Source: Candidatus Staskawiczbacteria bacterium RIFCSPLOWO2_01_FULL_38_12b (GTDB lineage Bacteria; Patescibacteriota; Minisyncoccia; Minisyncoccales; Staskawiczbacteraceae). From it: a DNA stretch of 25,365 bases. The position numbers and the translations under genes were made by a program. Below, piece after piece: positions 1 through 5,999 of this stretch. Location of the stretch: positions 27,179 to 52,543 of the forward strand of contig MHPA01000027.1 of NCBI GenBank assembly GCA_001820255.1. Reading direction: 5' to 3'. A model generated the notes under the pieces. The model did not search any database and was not told the DNA's origin. It saw only the letters and a program-made list of their open reading frames with translations. Position 1 is the stretch's first letter; every line of letters starts with the position of its first letter.

Positions 1-61
1 TCAGCGGCAGAGCATTCGGCTTATATCCGAACGGTCCTAGGTTCGAATCCTAGTGGGAGCA
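1..61 (+). tRNA. tRNA-Ile (anticodon UAU), 5' end cut by window edge
   Basis: The 3' part of a tRNA is visible: the D-arm end, an anticodon stem TTCGG/CCGAA with loop CTTATAT, a T-arm CTAGG-TTCGAAT-CCTAG and the acceptor strand TGGGAGC followed by A73. Loop positions 34-36 read TAT, so it should decode AUA as isoleucine directly. CCA is not encoded; the next bases are CA. The first about 11 nt lie outside the window. Most bacteria instead decode AUA with a CAU tRNA modified to lysidine by TilS, so the identity is notable. Confidence 0.9.
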
Positions 62-71
62 CAAATTCATT

Positions 72-608
72 ATGCAAAGCCTTGTTAAAATTAGAGTAGC
101 AAAACCAGAAGACGCCAGCCAAATCAATGAAGTTCTTTATCAAACTTGGCTTGCAACCTACCCCAACCAAGAAGTGGGTATAACCAGGGAAGATATTGAA
201 GAACGCTTTAAAGATCGACAGTCAGAAGAAAAACTAGAAAAACGACGAAATGAAATTACCAACGATACGATTGCCACATTATTAGTTGCAGTGAAAAATG
301 GAAAAATTGTCGGCCTTTGCCGAATAGAAAGATTACCGGATAAAAATCGACTGCGGACAATCTATGTACTGCCAGAATATCAAAGCAAGGGGATTGGCAC
401 AATGATGTGGGAGGAGATACAAAAATATACAGATGCCAAAAAAGATATCACCGTAGAAGTGGCAACCTACAATAAAAAAGCGATTGCATTCTATGAAAAA
501 TTAGGATTCCAAGATACCGGCAAGCGTTTTAAAGACGAAAGATTTTACATGAAAAGTAAGAATACAATTCCTGAAATTGAGATGATCCTCAAAGTTTCAA
601 ATGAGTAA
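72..608 (+). CDS. GNAT-family N-acetyltransferase
   Basis: 178-aa single-domain protein of the Gcn5-related acetyltransferase fold, which moves an acetyl group from acetyl-CoA to an amine. The acetyl-CoA pyrophosphate loop is QSKGIGT (about residues 105-111), preceded by the typical strand TIYVLPEY. The C-terminal ATYNKKAIAFYEKLGFQ is the usual GNAT end. The substrate cannot be told; a RimI- or PhnO-like small-molecule or N-terminal acetylase is possible. The ATG lies 10 nt after the mature end of tRNA-Ile and has no Shine-Dalgarno, so it may be translated from a nearly leaderless mRNA released by tRNA processing. Its stop overlaps the start of the glycosylase gene by 8 nt, indicating a two-gene unit. 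Confidence 0.85.
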   Translation: MQSLVKIRVAKPEDASQINEVLYQTWLATYPNQEVGITREDIEERFKDRQSEEKLEKRRNEITNDTIATLLVAVKNGKIVGLCRIERLPDKNRLRTIYVLPEYQSKGIGTMMWEEIQKYTDAKKDITVEVATYNKKAIAFYEKLGFQDTGKRFKDERFYMKSKNTIPEIEMILKVSNE

Positions 609-1512
609 TAGTAATAATGATATCAAAAAATTCCAAAAAACGGTTTGGGATTTTTACAAAAAGAATAAACGGGATTTTCCCTGGCGCCAGACCCAAAACC
701 CTTATCATATTTTAGTTTCGGAAATCATGCTCCAGCAAACGCAAGCCGACAGAGTGGTTCGTTATTTTGAAAATTGGATTAAGCGATTTCCGGATTTTAC
801 ATCTTTAGCACAAGCAACATTTAGCCAAATGTATCCATTTTGGCAGGGATTGGGGTATAATCGCCGTGCGCTTGCGCTCAAGCGCACGGCAGAAAAAACC
901 GTAAAAGAATTTGGCGGAAAACTGCCAACCAATATTACAGCGCTTGAACAATTTCCCGGAATCGGCCCATATACCGCCCGGGCCGTAAGTATTTTTTCTT
1001 TTAACACACCCGTTGCCTGCATTGAAACTAATATTCGCCGGGTTTTTATCCATCACTTTTTTCCCTCCCCCGCGGGAGTGCGGATTAATGCGGATTCCAA
1101 CGCAGATTTACGCAGATACGAAAAAATAGACGACAAAGCAATAATGAAATTGGCAGAATTAGCACTAGATAAAAAAAACCCAAGAGAATGGCACTGGGCT
1201 CTAATGGACTATGGTGCATATTTAAAATCACATCCACCGGGCGGCGGACCCAACCCAAACCGAAGGCACAAAAATTACAGCATACAATCAAAATTTGAGG
1301 GTTCATTGCGCCAAATCCGAGGAGCAACTTTGCGAATACTTTCTGGCGAATCAATGACTACTAACGAGCTTATCAAACGGCTTAAAAAAGCCCTTCGACC
1401 AAGCTCAGGGCAAGCAACAAACCAAACAGAAGAAAGAATTAAAAAAGTAATAGCCATATTGGAAAAAGAAGGATTAATAGAACAAAGTAAAAAAGTTTAT
1501 TCGTTAAAATAA
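601..1512 (+). CDS. MutY-like A/G-specific adenine glycosylase (HhH-GPD), no Fe-S cluster
   Basis: 303-aa base-excision-repair glycosylase of the HhH-GPD superfamily, expected to remove adenine mispaired with 8-oxoguanine. Visible: the MutY motif SEIMLQQTQADRV, whose Glu matches the catalytic E37 of E. coli MutY; the helix-hairpin-helix FPGIGPYTARA; and the following segment IETNIRRV, where the family's catalytic Asp is Glu. The four cysteines of the [4Fe-4S] loop are absent: after WHWALMDYGA comes a Pro/Asn/Arg-rich stretch without Cys. A short winged-helix-like tail (about 250-303) replaces the MutY C-terminal domain. Residues about 152-172 and 263-272 are encoded by repeat-like DNA and look inserted. 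From memory, Cys-less ETNIR-type relatives occur in other CPR genomes. No SD; overlaps the upstream gene. Confidence 0.85.
   Translation: MSNSNNDIKKFQKTVWDFYKKNKRDFPWRQTQNPYHILVSEIMLQQTQADRVVRYFENWIKRFPDFTSLAQATFSQMYPFWQGLGYNRRALALKRTAEKTVKEFGGKLPTNITALEQFPGIGPYTARAVSIFSFNTPVACIETNIRRVFIHHFFPSPAGVRINADSNADLRRYEKIDDKAIMKLAELALDKKNPREWHWALMDYGAYLKSHPPGGGPNPNRRHKNYSIQSKFEGSLRQIRGATLRILSGESMTTNELIKRLKKALRPSSGQATNQTEERIKKVIAILEKEGLIEQSKKVYSLK
1057..1120 (+). repeat. Repeat-derived in-frame segment inside the mutY-like gene
   Basis: The stretch holds CCCCCGCGGGAG (a GC-rich palindrome), then GCGGATTAATGCGGATT and the related CGCAGATTTACGCAGAT. It encodes about 20 residues that separate the conserved helix ending HHFF from KIDDKAIM, where relatives normally run on directly. 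The reading frame is kept. TCTGCGT-type words also make up the terminator at 7974-8013. Confidence 0.6.
1388..1418 (+). repeat. In-frame palindromic repeat (GCCCTTCG...CAGGGC type) in the mutY-like gene
   Basis: GCCCT and AGGGC flank a short centre, giving the peptide RPSSGQAT within the C-terminal winged-helix region. A close relative, in inverse orientation, is the intergenic GCCCTGAGTTTTGCCGAAGG near 6362, so this is a dispersed repeat that has entered a coding sequence without breaking the frame. Confidence 0.65.
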
Positions 1513-1515
1513 AAT

Positions 1516-1677
1516 ATGAAAACAAAACCAAAAAAAATAAACACTGATGAGAAAATGACTCCCTACATGGAAAGCTGGCTGGCAGAAGTAGAACAGGATA
1601 TTAAAGCTGGAAAAAATATGAGCGGGCCATTCCACACTATCGAAGAACTCATGAAGCATCTTACAAAAAAAATTTAA
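1516..1677 (+). CDS. Small hypothetical protein, antitoxin-tail-like (53 aa)
   Basis: Unlisted short ORF of 53 codons from ATG to TAA, beginning 3 nt after the mutY-like stop and ending 12 nt before tRNA-Val. It is lysine-rich at the N-terminus, then has an amphipathic helix (MESWLAEVEQDIKAG) and ends GPFHTIEELMKHLTKKI. The final pattern resembles C-termini of small type II antitoxins, but no toxin partner is adjacent and no DNA-binding motif can be identified, so the function is unknown. The tight spacing on both sides argues for a real gene, co-transcribed with the upstream genes and the tRNA. Confidence 0.6.
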   Translation: MKTKPKKINTDEKMTPYMESWLAEVEQDIKAGKNMSGPFHTIEELMKHLTKKI

Positions 1678-1689
1678 GAAATAACACTA

Positions 1690-1761
1690 GCGCGATTAGC
1701 TCAGTGGCAGAGCACCTTTTTGACGTAAAGGGGGCCGTGGGTCCGATTCCCTCATCGCGCA
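1690..1761 (+). tRNA. tRNA-Val (anticodon GAC), atypical T-loop
   Basis: The acceptor stem GCGCGAT/ATCGCGC is perfect. The D-arm is GCTC-AGTGGCA-GAGC, the anticodon stem CCTTT/AAAGG and the loop TTGACGT, giving anticodon GAC. The T-arm is GTGGG-TCCGATT-CCCTC: one T-T mismatch, and position 55 is C instead of the near-universal U. A73 is followed by CA, without encoded CCA. The HD-domain gene starts 6 nt after the mature end. Confidence 0.88.
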
Positions 1762-1767
1762 CAAAAT

Positions 1768-2376
1768 ATGTCATCAGCGAAAACCCTCTTAAAATTTGAA
1801 TTGCTTCTTAAAAAATATAACTCTATTTATAGGGATTTATCGTCACTACATAATGCTAAAAATCTCGATAATGACGTAGAGCATTCCTACCGCGTAGCAA
1901 TGCTTTGCTGGATGCTCATTGATGAATATAAATTTAAGCTAGACGCTAACAAAGTTATCCGTTATGCATTAGTGCACGACTTGCCAGAAGTTTACGCAGG
2001 AGATATCTCCATGTACGCAAATTATTCCCAAAAAAGTAAAGAAAAGAAAGAAGCTCAATCTATTAAAAAACTGGTAAAAGAATTTCCTAAACAAAAAAGC
2101 CTCTGGAAAGATTTGCATGAATACGAAAAGAAAAAAGACGACGAAAGTAAATTTGTTTATTTGATAGAAAAATTGGAGCCTATTTTAGCGGTACTATTAT
2201 CGGAAAAAGATCATTGGGTAAAAAGAAAAGTAACCTGGGAAGATTTTTTAGAAAGAAAGCAACGGAAAATAAAAAATCTAGACACGATAGCCCAATTTTT
2301 AAATCAAGATTTAATGGGCTATTTAAAGAAAAATAAGAAGAAATTTCACAAATCAAAAAGTAGACTTGTCCCTTAA
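1768..2376 (+). CDS. HD-domain phosphohydrolase (YfbR/5'-nucleotidase-like), C-terminus altered by an element
   Basis: 202-aa protein of the HD superfamily, metal-dependent phosphohydrolases that often dephosphorylate nucleotides. The metal ligands are visible as VEHSYRVAML (His), ALVHDLPEVYAGDI (His-Asp) and a late YLIEKLEPI segment where relatives carry the last acidic ligand. It starts only 6 nt after tRNA-Val and has no SD. The last residues RLVP and the stop codon are not native: they are encoded by the terminal repeat of the palindromic element at 2363-2519. Without the element the frame would continue as SSKPNI and end at TGA 2536-2538, only 4 nt before the next gene. The catalytic core is unaffected, so function is probably kept. 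Confidence 0.8.
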   Translation: MSSAKTLLKFELLLKKYNSIYRDLSSLHNAKNLDNDVEHSYRVAMLCWMLIDEYKFKLDANKVIRYALVHDLPEVYAGDISMYANYSQKSKEKKEAQSIKKLVKEFPKQKSLWKDLHEYEKKKDDESKFVYLIEKLEPILAVLLSEKDHWVKRKVTWEDFLERKQRKIKNLDTIAQFLNQDLMGYLKKNKKKFHKSKSRLVP

Positions 2377-2519
2377 TAAGGTTTGTTACGAAAATCTAAG
2401 GTTTCAGAGCGGTAAATTTGATAGAATTTTGAGGTTTAGCTTTAGCTAAGCTGAAAAATTATAGCAAATGTAACGCTGAAAGATTAGATTTGCAGTAAGA
2501 TCTTATTAAGGGGCAAGTC
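2363..2519. mobile_element. Palindromic MITE-like element, family III copy 1 (157 bp, TA target duplication)
   Basis: Near-perfect inverted repeat with terminal repeats GACTTGTCCCTTAATAAG and GACTTGCCCCTTAATAAG, flanked on both sides by TA. Arms of about 70 bp fold back around a short centre (TTTAGCTTTAGCTAAGC). There is no coding capacity. It has the same length, termini and core words (GATAGAATTTTGA, AAATTATAGCAAAT) as 12400-12556. TA duplication is typical of IS630/Tc1-mariner transposition. It sits at the 3' end of the HD gene and supplies that gene's present stop codon. Confidence 0.9.
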
Positions 2520-2542
2520 TAGTAAACCTAACATTTGAAAAC

Positions 2543-2965
2543 GTGGCAGAAGATTTTTCAAAAAACCTTATCAAAGAATATAAGTATTGGCAGATTTACA
2601 TTAACGCAAACCAAAGCTATCTTGGAAGGTGTGTTGTTTGGTGTAAACGCACCGACGCATTAGATTTAACAGATGCCACGCCAGAAGAACAGCAAGAACT
2701 CTTTTTAGTCTTACGAGAATTAAGGGAGGCCTCAAAAAAAGTGTTCCAGCCAGATTGGTTTAACTACCTTTTTTTAGGGAACGTAATGCCACACCTACAC
2801 GGACACTTTCTCCCTCGATACGAAAAACTAAAAGCGTTTATGGGTATCAACTTTATTGACGAGTTATATGGACATTACCCTAACGACAATGACGATTACA
2901 CTGTTGCTGTGCCACAAGAAGTGCTGCATGCTATGAAAGATAGGCTAACTGAAGCATTAAAATAA
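2543..2965 (+). CDS. HIT-family protein (histidine triad hydrolase)
   Basis: 140-aa histidine-triad protein; the triad is visible as MPHLHGHFLPRY (about residues 83-94). HIT enzymes hydrolyse or transfer nucleoside monophosphates (Ap4A, adenylylated substrates); the substrate here is not evident. The start is GTG at 2543, 23 nt after the palindromic element; there is no SD. Without the element the stop of the HD gene would lie 4 nt upstream, so HD, HIT and the RluA-like gene (next start 1 nt after this stop) probably formed one tight operon. Confidence 0.82.
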   Translation: MAEDFSKNLIKEYKYWQIYINANQSYLGRCVVWCKRTDALDLTDATPEEQQELFLVLRELREASKKVFQPDWFNYLFLGNVMPHLHGHFLPRYEKLKAFMGINFIDELYGHYPNDNDDYTVAVPQEVLHAMKDRLTEALK

Positions 2966-2966
2966 C

Positions 2967-3728
2967 ATGGACTTAAAAATAATTTACGAAGATAACGATG
3001 TATTAGTGGTAGACAAACCGGCGGGGGTAGTGGTTTTTCCGGAAGGAAAAGTTAAAACCGAAAACACTCTCATTGATTACCTTTTAGAAAAATACCCTGA
3101 CCTAAAAAATGTGGGCGAGGCGCCGCGATACGGAATTGTGCATAGGCTTGATAAAGATACTTCCGGCATCCTTTTGGTGGCAAAATCAACTCAAGCCTTG
3201 ATTTTTTTGCAAAAACAGTTTTCCGCCGGCGCCAAAGCTTTGGCGGACAAGAAAAATAGAGAAACTAGCAAACCCCTTGAAAAAACTCTGGAAAAAAGGT
3301 ATATTGCACTTGCGACTGGCGTCATAAAAGAGGATACAGGCGTCATTCACACATTAATTGGCAGATCCAAAAGCGATCCACGCAAGCAAAAAGCCACCTG
3401 GCTGGAAGATAAAAATCCAGAGGGAAAACGGGAAGCGATAAGCGAGTATAGTGTTTTAGAAAGATTTAAGGATTATACCTTACTAGAAATGCAGATTAAA
3501 ACGGGACGAAAGCATCAGATAAGGTGCCACCTAGCCTATATCCATCACCCTATTGCAGGGGATACGCTCTATAGCTTCAAAGATTCGCCAAAACCAGAAG
3601 GATTAGAAAGGCAGTTCTTGCACGCATCTTATCTGAAGATACAATTATTAGATGGTCAAACCAGGCAATTTAGATCGGAATTGCCTAAGGAGTTAGGGGA
3701 AATAATTAATAACTTGAAAATTTTATAA
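2967..3728 (+). CDS. RluA-family pseudouridine synthase with an in-frame palindromic insertion
   Basis: 253-aa enzyme that isomerises specific uridines in rRNA or tRNA to pseudouridine. The catalytic motif HRLDKDTSGILLVAK (Asp in RLD, about residues 60-74) and the later GRKHQIRCHLAYIHHPIAGD are diagnostic. There is no S4 domain at the N-terminus. Between FLQKQF and KRYIAL about 25 residues are present where relatives have about 8; the DNA there contains a palindrome (3220-3250). The ATG begins 1 nt after the HIT stop, consistent with translational coupling. RluA versus RluD-type specificity cannot be decided from sequence. Confidence 0.88.
   Translation: MDLKIIYEDNDVLVVDKPAGVVVFPEGKVKTENTLIDYLLEKYPDLKNVGEAPRYGIVHRLDKDTSGILLVAKSTQALIFLQKQFSAGAKALADKKNRETSKPLEKTLEKRYIALATGVIKEDTGVIHTLIGRSKSDPRKQKATWLEDKNPEGKREAISEYSVLERFKDYTLLEMQIKTGRKHQIRCHLAYIHHPIAGDTLYSFKDSPKPEGLERQFLHASYLKIQLLDGQTRQFRSELPKELGEIINNLKIL
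3220..3250. repeat. Palindromic repeat inside the rluA-like gene
   Basis: CCGCC and GGCGG flank the perfect 12-bp palindrome CCAAAGCTTTGG, with GGCG between the first two words. It reads in frame as SAGAKALADK, and lies at a loop between the conserved catalytic-domain segments. It looks like a small palindromic element tolerated in a surface loop. Confidence 0.7.
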
Positions 3729-3836
3729 TTTTTAATTTTATAATTTTGTAAATAATTTTTTAAATGTGTTAATTTTTAAACATTAAAGAATTTAATCATT
3801 ATTTAAAAATTAAAAATTGGAAATTAAAAATTCAGC
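3729..3836. repeat. AT-rich imperfect inverted repeat between the rluA-like gene and rplS
   Basis: Almost pure A/T. The left arm (AATTTTTAATTTTATAATTT type) and the right arm (AAATTAAAAATTGGAAATTA type) fold on each other around a CATTAAAG centre. It may be an eroded palindromic element; no gene or clear promoter is seen. L19 begins right after it without an SD. Confidence 0.5.
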
Positions 3837-4274
3837 ATGACTACGCTAACCGAAACATTTAATAAAGCACAAGAAAAACAAATGCCGGACATCCGTCCTG
3901 GCGACATTGTTCGCATACACCAAAAAATCAAAGAAGGAGACAAAGAAAGAATCCAGATTTTTGAAGGCGTGGTAATCGCCAGAAAACACGGTAAGGGAAT
4001 TTCAAGCACCATTACCGTAAGAAAAGTGGTTGATACGATTGGGGTGGAAAAAATATTTCCCGTGCATTCACCTTCTCTGTCAAAAATAGAAGTGGTAAAA
4101 TCAAGCAAGGTGCGAAGGTCAAAACTGTATTACCTAAGAACCGCAAAGGGCGCAAAAGGAAAATTGAAAAATAAGGAATTGGCGGCAGCTATTGCGCCAG
4201 AGAAAGCTGCGGTCATGGAACCGCCCGCAGAAGATACTGCTCAACAGGAATCTGCGCCAACCGAACAGAAATAA
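3837..4274 (+). CDS. rplS: 50S ribosomal protein L19
   Basis: 145-aa L19 of the large subunit, at the interface with 30S. The family core is clear: PDIRPGDIVRIHQKIKEG, FEGVVIARKHGKG, TITVRK and a KVRRSKLYYLR end. E. coli L19 is about 115 aa; here about 30 extra residues rich in Ala, Glu and Pro form a low-complexity tail. No SD precedes the ATG. tRNA-Leu follows 76 nt downstream. In many bacteria rplS sits with rimM-trmD; those are absent here. Confidence 0.95.
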   Translation: MTTLTETFNKAQEKQMPDIRPGDIVRIHQKIKEGDKERIQIFEGVVIARKHGKGISSTITVRKVVDTIGVEKIFPVHSPSLSKIEVVKSSKVRRSKLYYLRTAKGAKGKLKNKELAAAIAPEKAAVMEPPAEDTAQQESAPTEQK

Positions 4275-4350
4275 ATCGTATTGCGAAACGTAATATTTTT
4301 TAAGAGATAAACGTTTTGGCAACCTGAAATTTCAGAGAAATTTGTACGTT

Positions 4351-4433
4351 GCGCGGGTGGCGAAACGGCAGACGCACTACCTTGAGGTGGTAGCGCCCGC
4401 AAGGGCATGCAGGTTCGACTCCTGTCCCGCGCA
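4351..4433 (+). tRNA. tRNA-Leu (anticodon GAG)
   Basis: Class II tRNA with acceptor GCGCGGG/CCCGCGC, anticodon stem CTACC/GGTAG, loop TTGAGGT (GAG), long variable arm (GCGCCCGCAAGGGCATG region) and T-arm CAGG-TTCGACT-CCTG. A73 is followed by CA, no encoded CCA. Just upstream is a hairpin-like GCAACC...GTACGTTGC motif, which recurs before tRNA-Gly. Confidence 0.93.
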
Positions 4434-4470
4434 CAAAATTGCTTTAGCGGTTTTGAGTTATTAGTAATTA

Positions 4471-4643
4471 CTTTGAATTACAAAACTCCTCGAGGCTATT
4501 TGCGAGAGAATTTTGGCGGTATGGGTGGAAAAATGTTTAAACGTAGCCACGCATACGTTTAACACATTTTTACGGCCATGCCGGCAAAATTATCCGCAAA
4601 GAGACCGAAAAGTCTTCTTCACATGGAGTTTCGTAATTCAAAG
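4471..4643. mobile_element. Palindromic MITE-like element, family I copy A (173 bp)
   Basis: Terminal inverted repeats CTTTGAATTACAAAACTCC and CTTTGAATTACGAAACTCC (right end, reversed). Long arms pair through internal words such as AATTTTGGCGGTATGGGTGG and the AAACGTAGCCACGCATACG centre. Flanks TAATTA and TGATTA may be a decayed target duplication. It lies between tRNA-Leu and tRNA-Val. The same unit occurs at 7027-7244 and 23600-23772. No ORF. Confidence 0.88.
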
Positions 4644-4728
4644 TGATTAGCAGTCAATTTTTAGACGAGCGTTTTGTCTAACAACTAATTACTCATAACT
4701 AACAATTATTTTTGCTACGTAAAAATTT
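4644..4728. other. AT-rich spacer between element A and tRNA-Val
   Basis: No gene. The words AACTAATTACTCATAACTAA are an approximate reverse complement of the sequence before element A (4454-4470), so an outer, older inverted repeat may surround the element. Confidence 0.35.
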
Positions 4729-4800
4729 GGACGCTTAGCTCAGCGGTAGAGCATCTCCTTTACACGGAGAGGGTCGGGGGTTCGAATCCCTCAGCGTTCA
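4729..4800 (+). tRNA. tRNA-Val (anticodon UAC)
   Basis: Acceptor GGACGCT/AGCGTTC (one G-U pair), D-arm GCTC-AGCGGTA-GAGC, anticodon stem TCTCC/GGAGA with loop TTTACAC (UAC), T-arm GGGGG-TTCGAAT-CCCTC. A73 is followed by CA. It is the second Val isoacceptor in the window. Confidence 0.93.
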
Positions 4801-4860
4801 CACTTTAATAATTGAACCCATATGTTGTAATGTATATACACGCAACTAACATATTCAATT

Positions 4861-5523
4861 ATGAAGATAGAAGAAAAAGTATTATCTCGAAAATTACGAA
4901 CACAGGGATTATCAATAAATGAAATTTGTAATAAAACTGGCTTTGCAAAAGGAAGTGTAAGTCTTTGGGTAAGAGATATCGAATTAAGTAAAACTCAAAA
5001 AAACGAACTTTCACAAAAAGGATTCAGGAAAGAAGTGATAGAAAGACGTAGAACTACAAGACTATCCAATGAAAATAATCGCAGACAAATAATTATTGAT
5101 GGAGCCACAGAAAATATAAAAGATATATCAAAAAAAGAATTGTGGCTTATAGGCATAGCTTTATATTGGGGTGAGGGCGCAAAAACTTTAAGAAGCGGGG
5201 TGCAATTTTCCAATAGCGACCCGGCAATGGTAAAAGTTATTATGAAGTTTTTTAAAGTAAGCTGCAAGGTTCCGATAGAAAAATTCAGAGGCCACATCCA
5301 TCTTCACCCTCATTTAAACGAAAACGAAGCAAAAAAGTATTGGGGTGAAATTTCCGGCATACCACTGGACCAATTCTATAAAACTTCGACACAACAAAGC
5401 AGGGCAAATAAAGGTAAAAAAGATTCTCTGCCATTTGGAACAATCAATATCCATGTTAATAACACCGAGTTATTTTTGAAGATCAGGGGATGGATAAAGG
5501 GGATGTATGAAAATATTGTTTAA
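4861..5523 (+). CDS. HTH protein with possible LAGLIDADG-like endonuclease domain
   Basis: 220-aa protein located between tRNA-Val and tRNA-Phe (stop 7 nt before tRNA-Phe). Residues about 5-45 form a helix-turn-helix of the resolvase/Xre type (RKLRTQGLSINEICNKTGFA, KGSVSLWVRDI). The remainder begins LWLIGIALYWGEGAKT and contains SNSDPAMVKVIMKFF and HIHVNNTELFLKIRGW, an arrangement reminiscent of LAGLIDADG folds (helix with acidic end, then strands), but the diagnostic Gly-Asp signature is not clear. It is therefore either a sequence-specific DNA-binding regulator or a homing-type endonuclease fused to an HTH. No SD. Its place inside a tRNA cluster fits a selfish gene. Confidence 0.6.
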   Translation: MKIEEKVLSRKLRTQGLSINEICNKTGFAKGSVSLWVRDIELSKTQKNELSQKGFRKEVIERRRTTRLSNENNRRQIIIDGATENIKDISKKELWLIGIALYWGEGAKTLRSGVQFSNSDPAMVKVIMKFFKVSCKVPIEKFRGHIHLHPHLNENEAKKYWGEISGIPLDQFYKTSTQQSRANKGKKDSLPFGTINIHVNNTELFLKIRGWIKGMYENIV

Positions 5524-5529
5524 AAATCC

Positions 5530-5601
5530 GCCGTGGTAGCTCATTGGTAGAGCAGACGCCTGAAGAGCGCCTGGTAGGGTGTTCGATTCACCCCCGCGGC
5601 A
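5530..5601 (+). tRNA. tRNA-Phe (anticodon GAA)
   Basis: Acceptor GCCGTGG/CCGCGGC, D-arm GCTC-ATTGGTA-GAGC, anticodon stem GACGC/GCGCC (one A-C mismatch), loop CTGAAGA (GAA), T-arm GGGTG-TTCGATT-CACCC. A73 is followed by CA. Confidence 0.92.
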
Positions 5602-5689
5602 CAGGAAAATTACGAAGCGACACGTAATAATTTCTTTCGGAAATTACACGTGCCTGCAACATAAAATTTTCTTTTAAAATTTGTACGTT
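5602..5689. repeat. Two short hairpins between tRNA-Phe and tRNA-Gly
   Basis: ACGTAATAATTTC/GGAAATTACACGT folds back on itself, followed by GCAAC-ATAAAATTTT/AAAATTTGTAC-GTTGC. The last word GTACGTTGC also stands directly before tRNA-Leu at 4351. They may be processing or promoter-linked elements, or pieces of palindromic repeats. Confidence 0.5.
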
Positions 5690-5760
5690 GCGGGTATAGC
5701 ACAATGGTAGTGCATTTGGTTGCCAATCAAAGTACAGGGGTTCGATTCCCCTTACCCGCT
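5690..5760 (+). tRNA. tRNA-Gly (anticodon GCC)
   Basis: Acceptor GCGGGTA/TACCCGC, anticodon loop TTGCCAA (GCC), T-arm GGGG-TTCGATT-CCCC, discriminator T73. The next bases are CCA (5761-5763), but they also begin the repeat word CCATTCTTCACTGTGG, so the encoded CCA may be supplied by the repeat. Confidence 0.93.
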
Positions 5761-5995
5761 CCATTCTTCACTGTGGCGAAGAATGGCCCTTCGTAGCTTT
5801 AGCGAAGAGGGGCTTTCCGACATTGTGGTATTATTTAGGCAGGCTTCGAATGGCAAGCCTCTTCTTCGCTTTTCGCTGTTGCTTTAAGCTACGAAGCTCA
5901 GGCCACAGTGAAGAATGACCCTTCGTAGCTTTAGCGAAGAAGGGCTTTCCGTGGTTTTCAGTATCATTAATTTAGGCTTCGAATGGCAGTCCAAC
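5761..5995. repeat. Dense repeat region after tRNA-Gly
   Basis: Contains the inverted pair CATTCTTCACTGTGG (5762-5776) and CCACAGTGAAGAATG (5903-5917), and the direct pair CCCTTCGTAGCTTTAGCGAA at 5787 and 5919, each followed by a GGGCTTTCCG word. TAGGC...GGCTTCGAATGGCA occurs near 5838 and again near 5973. No protein gene fits; this is a composite of small palindromic repeats. Confidence 0.75.
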
Positions 5996-5999
5996 GATT

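Noticed and set aside
5761..5917. A 157-bp span with inverted ends CATTCTTCACTGTGG, equal in length to families III and IV
   Set aside because: The interior is not palindromic along its length and no target duplication is seen; the matching length is probably chance.
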